This document shows positions 40,613 to 52,439 of a stretch of 64,000 nucleotides of DNA, in pieces. The translations under genes were made by a program, and so were the position numbers. This DNA comes from Zygnema cylindricum (Eukaryota; Streptophyta; Zygnematophyceae; Zygnematales; Zygnemataceae). Each line of letters starts with the position of its first letter. The first letter of the stretch is position 1. Below the pieces are notes generated by a model. It worked only from the letters and a program-made list of their open reading frames with translations. It had not been told where the DNA came from and ran no database searches. The stretch is taken from the NCBI GenBank assembly GCA_037447655.1, contig JBBHKE010003325.1, positions 37,501 through 101,500 on the forward strand. Direction: 5' to 3'.

Positions 40613-41610
40613 TCAGATATGTATCCAGCTTGGCACTAAATGGGAGTAAATTACCTCCTCCCTACAATACCCCTCAAATGCGATGAATTCTACTCCATTA
40701 TCCAACTGGATGGCTTTCAATTTCCTTTCGAATTGTCTTTTGGCAAACGCATGCCACTCAATAAAAGTCTCAATGGCATCCGATTTCCTTTTCAATAACC
40801 GAACCCACGAAAATCTCAAGGAATCACCGACAATTACTATAATATATCGAACCCTTCGATGCTCTGCGACTTGATGTGTCCACGTAGATCAACATGGACG
40901 AGCTCTAATGGTTGTTGAGGCCGAAATTTCACATCTTTCGCTGGATGCGGATTCCGAATTTGTCGATTTTGACTGCGTCCATCACATCCATTCACTTCTT
41001 CTCCAGTAGCGAAGTCTCATCCTCTCACGCTTGCCGTTTTGATCATCCTCCTCAAATTATCCTCAGATTTATGACACATCCGATGGTGCCATAATGTCAA
41101 ATCTCTTTCTAGTTCCGAGAGTTGATGTCGAATGCCTACAGCGGGAGCATATTTCCTTGGCCTCCTCCATAAAAGTCGGTTGTGCATGGAATTAGTTCCT
41201 TCGCCTTCGTCGATTAATGTGCCATCCGTTTGATATATGGGAATCGAAGAATCGCCCAAAGCGGCTACGCTCCCCGTGACGCGCTGGATTTGTGGTCCCA
41301 TGTGGGTAAATTTAAACAAATAGGACCCATTGTACCAAGGGTGATAGTTTGTCCACTTGCGAATGTAATTCTTTTTGGTATGGTAATTGAACAAATGTCG
41401 TCAAAAGACGTCCTCGTGTCAATAATGCTCTCCTTTTTGTGTTCATTACTTGTTTTCCTCTTGAATCTATAGTGTGGTGTGAAGAAGTGAACGTCTGTCC
41501 ACCTTTGCCTCCTTCAAAATTTCCCAAATCGAAGAAATTTCCATGGCCGCCGCCATGGCGTCCATAGCGGTCCCGGTTCATTGAGTGCACAAACTGGCCT
41601 TCCTTCTCTG
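40613..41610 (-). pseudogene. Copia fragment: gag tail, pre-integrase and integrase start
   Basis: From right to left: RDRYGRHGGGHGNFFDLGNF (gag end, about 41590), LTLWHHRMCHKSEDNLRRM (GAG-pre-integrase H..H motif, about 41090), a C-x2-C-like remnant, PLELVHVDLRGHIKSQSIEG (integrase core start with Asp), and KSDAIETFIEWHAFAKRQFE with KAIQLDNGVEF (second Asp region, about 40700). Stops and frameshifts are frequent and the rest of pol is missing. It belongs to a family different from X. Confidence 0.8.
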
Positions 41611-42950
41611 GACTCCTCCATAAGACTTCGGCTAACTATTTTTCAAAAATCAACTTTCATATTGGCATATAAAACACAACAGTTCAAACAAAAAACATAT
41701 CACTGAAAATTTTAAAGTCGTTTGCTAGGGAAAGAATCGCACAAACTGGTGCCACAAGTGAAAATGAAGTACGAGAAAAGGAAAAGTTCACAAATTTCAG
41801 AAAATCATACCAATACCATTTTACCGACTTTTGAAATTACAAATTCGGCCAATTTGGGATATTATGTCCACGAGTTTGTCAAGCAAAAATGTACAAGCCC
41901 ATCAAGATGTCTCCATGGAAATAAGTTTGTTACGCACGAGAAAAAAAATGTCGTGCAGGGTAGTATGTCGTGGCTACACAAGAAGACCAAAATTGCGTGT
42001 TTTCGATAGTTGTGGGCTACATTGTACGTTTCTATACTGAAAGGACGGATCAACGCCACCTGTGCCGATGTATTCAAAAAGCTAATGTTTTTGCATTGGG
42101 GGTTGCGCTCATCGGACATAGCTCCATACCAAAACATCTGTTTGTCGCGGACAAATATCTGCCGCATGCCTATAGGCATTAGCTATTGAACGTGATAAAA
42201 TTAACATTTTTGCAATTTTTGGTAACGTCCCCACAAATAAATAAGTCAACAATGCCATCATTGTCGACCGGTATTAGTTCACGAGTGTAATGGTGACAAA
42301 AAGAATGTTGTGTGGAAGTGGGAAACATAGTAACAATTTGAAAGCAACTATATACCTATCTTGGCTTACGGAAGGTGGGGGGGTGGTGTTGGAAAACGGA
42401 GTAACTCATTCAAAGGCCGAGGGAGAGGATTTTTTGATGTCTAAGCTAGTTAGGATAGAAGGGAGTTGGGGAATATAGATGTGAGGGAGAGAGTGTTTCG
42501 ATTTGCATTGCGCGAATTGGCTAAGTGTTTGCATGAAGGTTCGAGTTCGGTTCTACATTATGCTTCATTTGACACTTATTCTGTACCTCTGAATATAATA
42601 ATGAGCAGTTTTAGTAGTGACTGACACATTAGAGTAATTAATGCTAGTTAACCAGCACCTATATTAGCGTAAAAAATAAAATGAATTATGTTTGATTAAA
42701 TTGTAGTAGTATTTTTGGTTAAATGTTTTTATAATTGATATTCTATTATGGGGTCAATGTCGGTCTTCGCATTTTATAAAAAATGCATTTGTTCCACTCG
42801 CATATTCCTTATTTTTGAGACGTTTCATGCGTGCGTTTTATGCGTTTGGTACTTCTACCGTGCTCTTATAGCTCGCGCATGCGTCTTTTATTATGGGCGG
42901 TACAACGTAGGCTTGTTGTCACATGTTTAAAATATTCAAAGATTTTGAAA
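41000..42950. repeat. Segmental duplication, copy 1
   Basis: It aligns with about 49971-52310: both share TCTCATCCTCTCACGCTTGC, GATAGTTTGTCCACTTG, CCATGGCCGCCGCCATGG, TTGCATTGGGGGTTG and GGCGTTTCATGCGTGCGTTT-type sequence in the same order. The left part is Copia-derived; the right part has no recognised gene. Confidence 0.8.
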
Positions 42951-43471
42951 GCGAACACGACTTTGTTTTTGTGTTTCCACTTAGGCTTGTTACCACCTGT
43001 GTAAGAATCATCACATACATTCAAGATCGTCAAAGATATCAATGATTATATTTTTCTGGTGTATAGTGTGAGTTTTGTCAGAATCAGAATGTCAAATTTG
43101 TACGACGTACTATCTCATTGAACGGGAATGTTTAGAACGAAAAACCCATAAGCGCTGCAAACTGCGAAATTCTGAGGGAAGGCCAAAAAAAAGTTAGAAT
43201 GGAAGAAAACTTGCAGGATCAACTTAACTATCCCACTTAGTCACTGATGGAAACTAGACCTAAGTCTGGCTACTAATTTCATGTAAACTGAACACGCAAA
43301 TAGGAAGATTTCGTTTAGGATTCCCGTACCGTACCTCTAAAACTTATTCCCACATCTGAGGAAAAAGGAATGAACAGATTTCCGTAGTCCAAACCCTGAC
43401 GGATCTATTGAACGGATCCAAGCACTTGTTTTACAGCTTCCCTAGCCGTGTGACGTGGCGAGTTTGTAGCC

Positions 43472-43797
43472 ATGGCGGCCACCATGGTCATTGCCACAGT
43501 GCTGACATTAGCGTACCACGTGTCACTTGTAATGGCAGATTACATCGAAGCCATGCCAGATCCAGATAGTAAGTTTTTCCCCACTTTGACTGTCCTTTTC
43601 GCTCTTTTTTTTGCGCAGTCCATGTCTTCACACGTGCGAGACATATCTCTGATTCGCTCTTCTGAAACATCTGTGTTGTTGCTACTGCTGAGGCGGTGAA
43701 GGCGGCGATCGTGAATAAGGAGAACTTTCCGGAGATCAAATATGATGGAATTTTTTTCTCTGCAATGATTCCAGTCGCGTGTATTCTGTGCGAGTGA
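43472..43797 (+). pseudogene. LRR receptor-like gene, first two exons (copy B), decayed
   Basis: Exon 1 (43472-43568, donor A|GTAAGT) encodes MAATMVIATVLTLAYHVSLV and aligns codon for codon with copy A, with the same 97-bp length. Exon 2 (about 43697-43797) reads EAVKAAIVNKENFPEIKYDG and then shifts frame in a T run; the first cap cysteine is Tyr and the splice acceptor is not recognisable. The sequence 110 bp upstream also matches copy A (CCGTGTGACGTGGCGA). This copy is probably inactive unless the assembly has errors here. Confidence 0.65.
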
Positions 43798-43899
43798 TTA
43801 TCCATGCACGCATATTGTGCTGCGATGATTCCGAATTTCATACGGAATTTTTGCACTGAATTTCGTACTGAATTCTGATTCATAGGGTGTGTGCAATCT

Positions 43900-44740
43900 C
43901 GGCTCGAATGCGCTAATACTTGTGAACTGGCGAGGCTTCACACTAGATCCGTCAGAAAGCAGTCACGGATGGCGCCATTTAGGCTATTTAGGGTTTCCAA
44001 TTTGAAAATCAAGTTTTTTCCAAAACTTTAAACCCAAGGATCATTGGCAAGAGCCCAATGATGACACATACAAAAAAAAAAACAGAAATTCGATTGTTTT
44101 TCTTTCACAAATGATGATTCAAAGTAAACCCATTTTAGAATTTATGACAAATGAGGCCAAAAAACATCGTCATCTTTCTATATTTCAAAACCAAATTTAC
44201 CATTTGCGTATAAAATAACTTATCCAAACAAAAAAAACTGAAAATGTGGAGCTTTTTGGAAGTGAAAGAGTTGCACTAACAGGCGCCACCTTGTTTGGTG
44301 AAAACAAAGTACAAAAAAAAATCCACAAGCAATCGTGTTATGCCAACTCTAATCTTCATTAAATGTACAAAAAATAAAAAAACCGTCCACCTATTTAAGG
44401 ACCAAGTGGACTTTTCTGCAATTTACAATTTCGGCCAATTTGCGGTTTGAAGTCCACGAGTTCTTCAAAGACAGGTGCACACGCCCACCGACATATCTCC
44501 ATCGAAAGAAGTTTGTTTCATACAAAAAATAGTTGCATAGGGTAACACATGAGCACACAATAAGACCAAATTTCCACATTTTGGGATATTACATGCGTTT
44601 TCACCTTAAAACCACGTCGATTGCCCACTTAGAGAGATTTATTTTGTCTTATTCCTTCGGCCAATACAGACTCAAAGGTGTCAGAAGTTAAGATGATCGT
44701 CTCCGAAACCTGTTTGAAAACTTGTTGAGATGTAGTTAGG
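43900..44740. other. No gene recognised
   Basis: Low-GC sequence without motif-bearing frames. Confidence 0.45.
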
Positions 44741-44749
44741 AGAAAATCC

Positions 44750-46210
44750 AAAATGAGGAGAAAGAAGAGCAAGAAAATTAGCCACCAAAGAAGGAAGAAG
44801 ATATTGGATCTCGTGATGAAAGTTTGCAGATTAAAGGTGAAAACAGCGCAAAAGAAAGGAAAAAAAAACGAGCTGAAAGAGGAAGAAGAAGACATTGACT
44901 CTTTCAAAGAGATTGCGAACGAGGAAATCTTTTAGAGGTCCAAAAATCAAATTTTCATCGGCACAAGTTATCCTATTTGGAAGAAATATATTATTGGGAC
45001 AACTTATTTTGAAGAAAAAGTGGAAGATCGTTAATGGAGAGGATTCAATTCCGAAAAATTCCAAGCGACGAAAAATGTGCTGGTTGAAGGATATTGCACC
45101 TACCATAAAAATTACGTGAAGTTGCACTGATTTAGTGGATGATTATTTTTTGACCAGCGAGATTCTGCATGAGTGCTCAAAGACGTTATATAATCAGTTT
45201 GAGAAGGCTATTGAAAGCAAAAGTCTTTTTGTGTTTCAAGATTTTCATCAGTTTAAGTTCAAGCATTATGAGTTAATTGATGACTCTGTTAAGGCGTCCA
45301 GTATTTTAGTTCAGTTTTTCATTAGTTAGGGTAAAATATTAGAAGACAGTGAAATGGTCTAAGTCTCTTGGAAAGGTCTGCCAAATTTGCTCGTACATTT
45401 AACAAAGACCTAGCAAAGAGATTGACAAGTTTTCAGTTTGTTGTCAATTGTTTGAAGACAACAAAAAAAATTAGAGAGAGTTTAACCATAGAGTCTAGTA
45501 ATATAAAAAATGCGAATGTAAGCACACCCGAAACCTCTAAGCTAAACTCACTCCATGGGAGAGAGGGTATTAGAGGGACTCTTAGAGGTTGCAATACAGA
45601 TAAAGACCAGGTTGGTACGTCTACAAGTCAGCTTGATACAAGCAATTGGAATTTCTACATGTGCAAATGACTTGAGCACTTAAAAACCAATTGTTTAGAT
45701 AAGAAGAAACAATTATACTTTTGTGGGCTTATAAGTCATGTCATGTCTTAGTAAGTAATTTTCATTTTGAACAGGGTCTTGGAAGAGGTTACTAAGGTCG
45801 TGGCTGGGGAAAAGGCCAAAGTTAAAGCTAGTAGCGCGGTGGAGATGAAGGGAGTTATGCCTACTACGGCCATACTTTTGGCGACACGTCCCAAAATTTT
45901 GCTATTTTTTTAGACTTGTCATTGGATCTTGTTATTTGATCGTGTAATTAATGATGTTATGAAAGCGAAGGAGTGGATTATTTTGCGCCTCAATGGGTGT
46001 GTATGAATAATTTTTTGTTCAAAGATGTAAGAAATCCGAGTGTTTTGGAAAATATTACGGTGTAAAGTGGCCACAGAATTCTTGTCGACACCATAAAGAC
46101 CGTCAGACTACAATTGCTTGTGAGGAAAAAATGCAGAATTGAGAAAGTTAGGGAAATAAGATTATATAACGCCTTGTATGTTTTTAACGACGTCGTGAAT
46201 CTCATGAGCG
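44750..46210 (+). pseudogene. Copia gag and protease fragment, plus strand
   Basis: The reading frame moves between phases. Gag N-terminus: IGTSYPIWKKYIIG and KWKIVNGEDSIP. Middle: WLKDIAPTIKI and a helical part at 45135-45329. Zinc-knuckle remains (FYMCK..EHLKTNC and YFCGLISHVMS) lie near 45650-45760. The end (46070-46210) reads GHRILVDTIKTVRLQLLV and IRLYNALYVFNDVVNLMS, matching the protease-to-integrase region of Copia. It is cut by the assembly gap. Confidence 0.7.
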
Positions 46211-46220
46211 NNNNNNNNNN
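46211..46220. other. Assembly gap (10 N)
   Basis: Ten N bases; a fixed short run probably stands for a gap of unknown size. A plus-strand Copia fragment ends on its left, and a minus-strand Copia LTR is cut on its right. Confidence 0.98.
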
Positions 46221-46591
46221 ATCTCCGTTAGACGGAATTCCGTTAACCTAGTTAAATGGAGATCTCTACGTGTGACTATTTAAATATTTTTCAAACCCTA
46301 TATACTTTAGCACTAGTCCTTCACTTAATGGACAAAGCTGACGGCTACGGGGTGTTTGACAGACGGTAGGTACCAGGGTCAAATTGCAGGTCCGTCAAAT
46401 ACCTTTTTTAGTAAACCTACCATTATATATTCCTTTCTCTCTGGAGAACTTAGGCAGCCATAGCTCTAGCTACCTATCCAGCCTTTAATGACTACGACAA
46501 GTGTGGGGGCTTGGAGAAGGGAGTCAGAGGCAGATTGCCTCTACTCTTTTTCCATCCTAAACCAAACCTAGAAAATACTCAAATATCAACA
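46221..46591 (-). repeat. 3' LTR of second non-autonomous Copia, truncated by gap
   Basis: It begins TGTTGATATTTGAG on the minus strand after AAATAAGGGGAG, and matches 49610-49970. Only the first 370 bp are present. Confidence 0.82.
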
Positions 46592-47251
46592 CTCCCCTTA
46601 TTTTTTTGTCTATTTTCTTTTCGACTCCCACACATGAATAAACACTCTCTCTTTCTTTTTCTTTTTCCTTTTCTTTTCAAAAAACTTTAAGGAAATACCC
46701 TCATATTTTAAAAGGTCTTTTAGACGAGCTAAAATAAACATTCCATCTTGATGATCACACATTTTATTTAGCATCCCATTTTTCTGAAATCCGAGCAACG
46801 ATTTTATCCACCTCATCCCTTCTCCATTCACACAACGTCCGATTTCCCTCTTGTAGTTCAAACAGCTAGCCCCATCTACAATTTGCAACACATACCCAGA
46901 TGCTAACCCTTTTATAGGCACCTTCATAGGCGGCAACACTCCCATTAGTGATTTCAAACCATTACTCCTAAATTTACCTTTAAATAGAAGTCCCCAATAA
47001 GTTTGTTATAAAGTCATCTTCCGTACTCATTTTTGTCCATGAAACTCACCAATTTTCTGAACTTCTCACTCTCTCACATAATTCTTTCCACTATCACTCT
47101 ATTTGATTCCCCAAGAATGTTTTCCTCCGTAAACCTTTTGAATATTCATTTTCTCCCCTAACCTTTGGAGCCACCTTTAGGTTTACTTTTCCCCTTTCCT
47201 TGGAATCTGTTGAAGTCTCCCTTCCAGACCATTTTTCATTTTTCGAAATAT

Positions 47252-47560
47252 CTATGAATTATTCTCATTAATTTTATTTTTCCCTTTTTCACTTATAGAT
47301 CCTAGATCTGACTTTTTCATTTCTAAGTCATACACTCTACACTTCTTGACATCCTCAAGTACCTCCTCTCTCTTTACCTTATTTATACCTCCAAAAGCAC
47401 ATTGTTGCCTTCGTGGAATTTCTGTGTGCTTTTCACTCTTCTCCATACTACCACTGTGGAGAAGCTCCAAAACATCTTCATCCTCTTTCTCCTCTTCCCC
47501 TTCTTCTTCGTCATCCACATTCCAACTTATAAGTTCTTCTAAACAAGGGCATTACTCCAT
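47252..47560 (-). pseudogene. Acidic frame of non-autonomous Copia
   Basis: It contains MDDEEEGEEEKEDEDVLELL and YDLEMKKSDLGSISEKGKNK, parallel to 8080-8380 and 8616-8800. The gag knuckle (near 47580-47550) lies just upstream. The fact that this frame is recognisable in two diverged copies suggests the deleted structure is ancestral. Confidence 0.6.
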
Positions 47561-47731
47561 ATAATGACCCGATTCTTTACAAAAGTAGCAAACCCTCTTT
47601 TTCAAAGCTCCCCTTACTTTCCTTCTCCCTCTCCTTCCACCGAAGGTCCGATAAGGTTTACCCTTGTATTTCTTCCTCTCATCACTCTTCCACCAGTCAT
47701 CATCATACCTCTCATCACGCTTCCGCCCGTT

Positions 47732-48595
47732 CTAACCATTCCTCTCATTATGCTTCCGCCAGTCTCTACCACCTGTTAATGCATTCACCATGTCACTTCC
47801 CCTACGAAGCTCCAATGTGCTTTCCCTCACAAGAATCATCCCCATGGTAATGCTCCAAGTCCATGAAGAGCCACCCAATTCTTGCATACGTTTAATGATG
47901 TTTTCGTACACATCTGGAAGTTTCATGATTAGTGTGTTAATCTTCCTCTCCTCAGATTCTATATACCCTGCACTAGCAAGCCCAACATATAATGCAACAA
48001 TATCATTGCAAAACTCTATTATGCTACCGCCTTTATAAACATATGCCTCTATTTCCTGTTTTACTAATTGTTGCCTCTGTATAGTCTCACTCAAATAAAT
48101 TTGACTTAGTGTTTCCCATTTTTCCAAAGACTTGGTTAGATTTAAAAGAGTGATAGCTATGGACTTAAACACGTATCTAAGTATGAGATGTTTTGTTAAA
48201 GTGTTTTTATACTCCCAATTTTTTTTGTCATTTTTTTTAGTTTTTGGTTTAGTGGTAACCCCTACAAGTGAAGATGTAGCCAAAAGCCTAGCTCTTCTCA
48301 CCACAGGTGTTCTTTTTCTCTTTTCCCATTTTCTTCTTTCCATGACAATGATTTTCCCTTCACCTTCCATTGCATTTGAAATCCGGTTGGTTTTTTGGGA
48401 TGCCCCAGGTGAATCTTCGTAGTGAGTTCTACCAAAGCTTGATGGATGACACCTCACTTGTCCCGAAAAAATTCCACACAAGTGTTTTTCGAAAAGCAAT
48501 CCCTCCATCGTAAACTCCTAATAAATGAAGTCTTTTCCAACAAACATAGGCAGCATCGATGGTGGGCCCTTAACCTTAAATTCTATGGGCTCCAT
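47732..48595 (-). pseudogene. Copia family X gag, starts inside the LTR
   Basis: ATG 48595 lies 20 bp inside the LTR: MEPIEFKVKGPPSMLPMFVG, then one TAG (about 48520), then an open frame 48508-47732. The capsid part has NTLTKHLILRYVFKSIAITL, ETIQRQQLVKQEIEAYVY and GGSIIEFCNDIVALY, close to the gag at 7304-8110. Confidence 0.87.
48561..48575 (-). promoter_or_regulatory. Primer-binding site, one change from tRNA anticodon arm
   Basis: The minus strand reads GGTTAAGGGCCCACC, one mismatch from the other two copies. The change T to A is at the position that pairs with the anticodon, so the match is reduced. Confidence 0.7.
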
Positions 48596-49970
48596 TGCCG
48601 CACAGAATTTGCAAATCCAAAGAAGTTTATCTAGATAGTGCTGACTCCAAGTTTTTATAAACCCAAATGATTGACCCCTTGACAATCAAAACCTTATTAC
48701 AACTTCACCCCCGTGAAATAAGACTTTCTGTGTGCTCAGTTCCACCACAGAATGCAAAGTTAGAATATGAGATTTAGACACATTCACCCACTTTGACTTT
48801 CCTTTCAAATGCAGCCACCCTGGCAAACAAAAACTTTGACCGACTACACCTCATCATAGCTTAGACTCCCATGAGTCTGCAGCAAAAAGAATCATTGAAA
48901 ATGGTCAAGTAAATTTTTGTTATGGCTAGTCAAAGTTTGCCTTTTATACAAGATGCTCTCTAGGAGAGGCAGCTACCTACCAACAATATTCTAAGTCCTA
49001 AAAAACTACTCAGAACTCCTCTAGTCCAATCAAATTGTAGCACATTAAATAATGTACATATAAATACGGTAGCCACCGTACTTTATACATGGAAATATTT
49101 GGCACCACTCTAAGTCTACCACGTGGCGAAAAAGTCGTCGCTGTTTTGTCCCTTTCTTCTCCAATATCCAATAGGATGGCGCCACGTGTCAGTTTGACTT
49201 GCCAAATTAATCTTTGTTGACCGTTGAATTTCAATGGTGGTCATTCTATGTTGACAGTTGAAATTCTCGTCAACATGGAACCATCTAAAGTACGAACCAA
49301 TCACATGACTGTACCGTACAACAAAGTACAAGTGTTGGAGTACTTTCTGTACGGTCCATGTACGACAGAGGCATAATGTGACATTTGTCACACCCGGACT
49401 TGTCATCTCGTGTTCCGGAGATCTCGCAATCTTGTAGGAACTTGCCACGTGTCACCCGGAGTGGCGGTGCTTGAAAAGGCCATGTTGCCCACTGTGGAAT
49501 CTTGGCTTGCACCACGGCCGTCGATACAAATCAGAATTATATCTGGGCTATCGAAATTAATGTCCGTACCATTTGTTTTGTCCGGTAATTGAAGTACAAG
49601 TGGTTCTATGTTCTATATTCCGTTAACCTAGTTAAATGGAGATCCCTACGTGTGACTATTTATATATTTATCAAACCCTATATACTTTAGCACTAGTCAT
49701 AGACTTAATGGACAAAGCTAACGGCTCCGGGATGTTTGGCGAAGGGTAGGTACCAGGGTCAAATCGCGGGTCTGTCAAATACTTCTTTTAGTAAACCTAC
49801 CATTATATATTCTTGTCTCTCTGGAGAACTTAGGCAGCCATAGCTCTAGCTCCCTATCTAGCCTTTGTGACTATAACAAGTGTGGGGGCTTGGAGAAGGG
49901 AGTCAGAGGCAGGCTGTCTCTACTCTTTTTTCATCCTAAACTAGACCTAGAAAATACTCAAATATCAACA
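48576..49970 (-). repeat. 5' LTR of second non-autonomous Copia
   Basis: About 1395 bp, longer than the 1193-bp LTR of the first element. On the minus strand it starts TGTTGATATTTGAG. It has the GTAC repeat near 49312-49365, a TATAAAAGG box near 48945 and the conserved leader. Confidence 0.82.
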
Positions 49971-52310
49971 TCGACCTTGATTGCGTCTATCACATCCATT
50001 CATTTTTTCGCTAGTAGCAAGGTCTCATCCTCTCACGCTTGCCGTTTTGATCATCCTCAAATAATCCTCAGATTTATGACACATTCAATTGTGCCATAAC
50101 GTCAAATCTCTTTCTTGTTCCGAGAGTCTACGGTGAGACATTGAATTCCTATGGCATCTTTCCCTCGCCTCCTCCATAAAAGTTTGTTGTGCATGGAATA
50201 AGTTCTTTCGCCTTCGTCGATTAATGTGCCTTCTGTTTAATACACGCGAATTGAAGAATCTCCCAAAGCGAGTACTCTCCCACCGACGCGCTGGATTTGC
50301 GGAACAATAATGAGATTCACTCAACCATGTGTAATATAAAAGATGTTCAATATTTAAGCTTCAAAAATATATCTGTTTCCGTAATGGTCCCACGTGAGTA
50401 AATTTAAACGAGCAAGACCCATTGTACCAAGGGTGATAGTTTGTCCACTTGTAAGTGATAATCTTTTTGGTATGGTAAGTGAACAAATGTTGTCAAAAGA
50501 TGCCTTCGTGTACTCCTTTTCGCTTGCATCACCTGTTTCTTCTTGAATCTATAGTGTGGTGTGGAGAAGTGAACGTCTATCCACGTCTACCTCTTTCAAA
50601 ATTTCACAAATTTAAGAAATTTCCATGGCCGCCGCCATGGCCTCCATAGCAGTCTTGGTTCATTGAGTGCACAAACTGGCCCATCCTCTCTGGTCTTTAT
50701 AAGACTCCGGCTAACTATTTTTCGAAAACAAACTTTCATATAGGAAGATAAAACACAACAGTTCAAACAAATAACATATGACTGAAAATTTAAGTTTGTT
50801 GGGGAAAGAATAGCACGAACTGGTGTCACCAGTGGATATAGAGTAAGAGAAAAGGAAAAGCCTTTGCCTCCTTCAAAATTTCCCAAATCGAAGAAATTTC
50901 CATGGCCGCCACCATGGCCTCTATAGCGGTCCTGGTTGAACGAGTGCACACGTTGGCCCTTCTTCTCTGGTCTCCTCAATAAGACTTCGGCTTACTTTTT
51001 TTCACAAACCAACTTTCATATAGGCAGATAAAACACAACAATTCAAACAAAAAACATATCACTAAAATTTTTAAAGTCGTTTGCTAGGGAAAGAATCGCA
51101 CAAACTGGTGCTATAAGTAAAAATAAAATACGAGAAAAGGAAAAGTTCACAAATTTAAGAATTACAGATTATTGAAAATTCCAAATTTGGCCAATTTGGG
51201 ATTTTGCGTCCACGAATTTGTCAAGCAAAAATATACTAAGCCCATCGAGATGCCTCTATGGAAATAAGTTTGATAAGCACGAGAAAAAGTACACCGTGCA
51301 GGGTAGTACGTCGTGGCTACAAAAGAAGACCAAAATTGGGTCGCTATCTAACGACGCTATCTTGGCTTGCACCTTGGCTTGGGCACACCAGCAAGCACAG
51401 GCTGCTAACAATTTTGCGTATAAGTAGTTGTGAGCTATATTGTACGTTTCTATACTGAAAAGACGGATCAACGCCACCTGTGCCGATGGATTCAAAAAGT
51501 TCATGTTTTTGCATTGGGGGTTGTGCTCATCGGACATTACCCGATACCAAAACATCTGTTTGTTGCGGAAAAATATCTGTCGCATGCCTATAGGTATTAG
51601 CTAACAAACGTGATAAAATTCACATTTTTGCAATTTTGTTGACGTCCCCACAAATAAAAAAGTCAACAATGCCATCATTGCCGACCGTTATTAGTTCACG
51701 AGTGTAATGGTGACAAAAAGAGAGCGTTTTGTGGAAGTGGGAAAAGTAGGAACAATTTGAAAGCAACTGTATACCTATCTTGGCTTACGCAAGGAGGCGG
51801 GGGGGGTGTTGGAAAATGGAGTCACTTATTCAAAAGCCGAGGGAGGAGGGTTTTTTTATGTCTTAGCCAGTTAGGATAGAAGGGAAGAGTTGGGGAATAT
51901 AGATGTGAGGGAGAGAGTGTTTTCATTTGCATTGTGCGAATTGGCTGTGTTTGCATGAGTGTTCGGGTTCGGTTTTGCATTGTGTTTATTTGACACTTAT
52001 TTTGTACCTCTGTACCAAATAATGAGCAGTTTTAGTTAGTGACTGACACATTAGAGTAATTAACGCTAAAAAACCAAGAAGATATAAACGTAAAATATAA
52101 AATGAGTTAAGTTTGATTAAATTATAGTAGTATTTATGGTTAAATGTTTTTATAATTGATATTTTACTATGGGGTCAATGTCGTTCATCGCATTTTGTAA
52201 AAAATGCATTTGTTCCATGCGCATTATTCATTATTTTTGAGGCGTTTCATGCGTGCGTTTTATGCGTTTGGTACCTCTAACATGCTCTTGTAGCTCGGAA
52301 GGCTATTTTG
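49971..52310. repeat. Segmental duplication, copy 2, with Copia remnants
   Basis: It aligns with 41000-42950. It contains the minus-strand motif SEQERDLTLWHN (about 50100) and the gag-end motif twice (RYRGHGGGHGNFFDLGNFEG near 50950 and a copy near 50640), so the gag tail was duplicated again here. A short unique insert (TTGGCTTGCACCTTGGCTTG) occurs near 51362. No intact gene. Confidence 0.78.
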
Positions 52311-52439
52311 GACTTTTTTAGGACTCAAGTTCAAAATCCGGCCCAATCCAAAGCTTTTGATGAAGGGCCTTCATTTTCAATCTGCCACCTTCTGACCAAG
52401 GAGGCAGCCATGGTTTTCTCTGATCGTATATCTCTCTAG

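Larger units (their letters stand above)
46221..49970 (-). mobile_element. Second non-autonomous Copia family X element
   Basis: On the minus strand: 5' LTR (49970-48576), primer-binding site, gag starting in the LTR (48595), zinc knuckle, acidic frame, RNase H relic (about 46960-46860, SGYVLQIVDGASCLNYKREI), polypurine tract and a 3' LTR that is truncated by the gap. The layout equals 5840-10686, so both copies descend from one internally deleted parent. It sits in the segmental duplication: the flank TCGAC at 49971 continues as in the copy at about 40964. Confidence 0.85.

Noticed and set aside
44629-44907. Phe/Leu-rich minus-strand frame that looks like a membrane protein
   Set aside because: It is the antisense of a lysine/glutamate-rich Copia gag segment.
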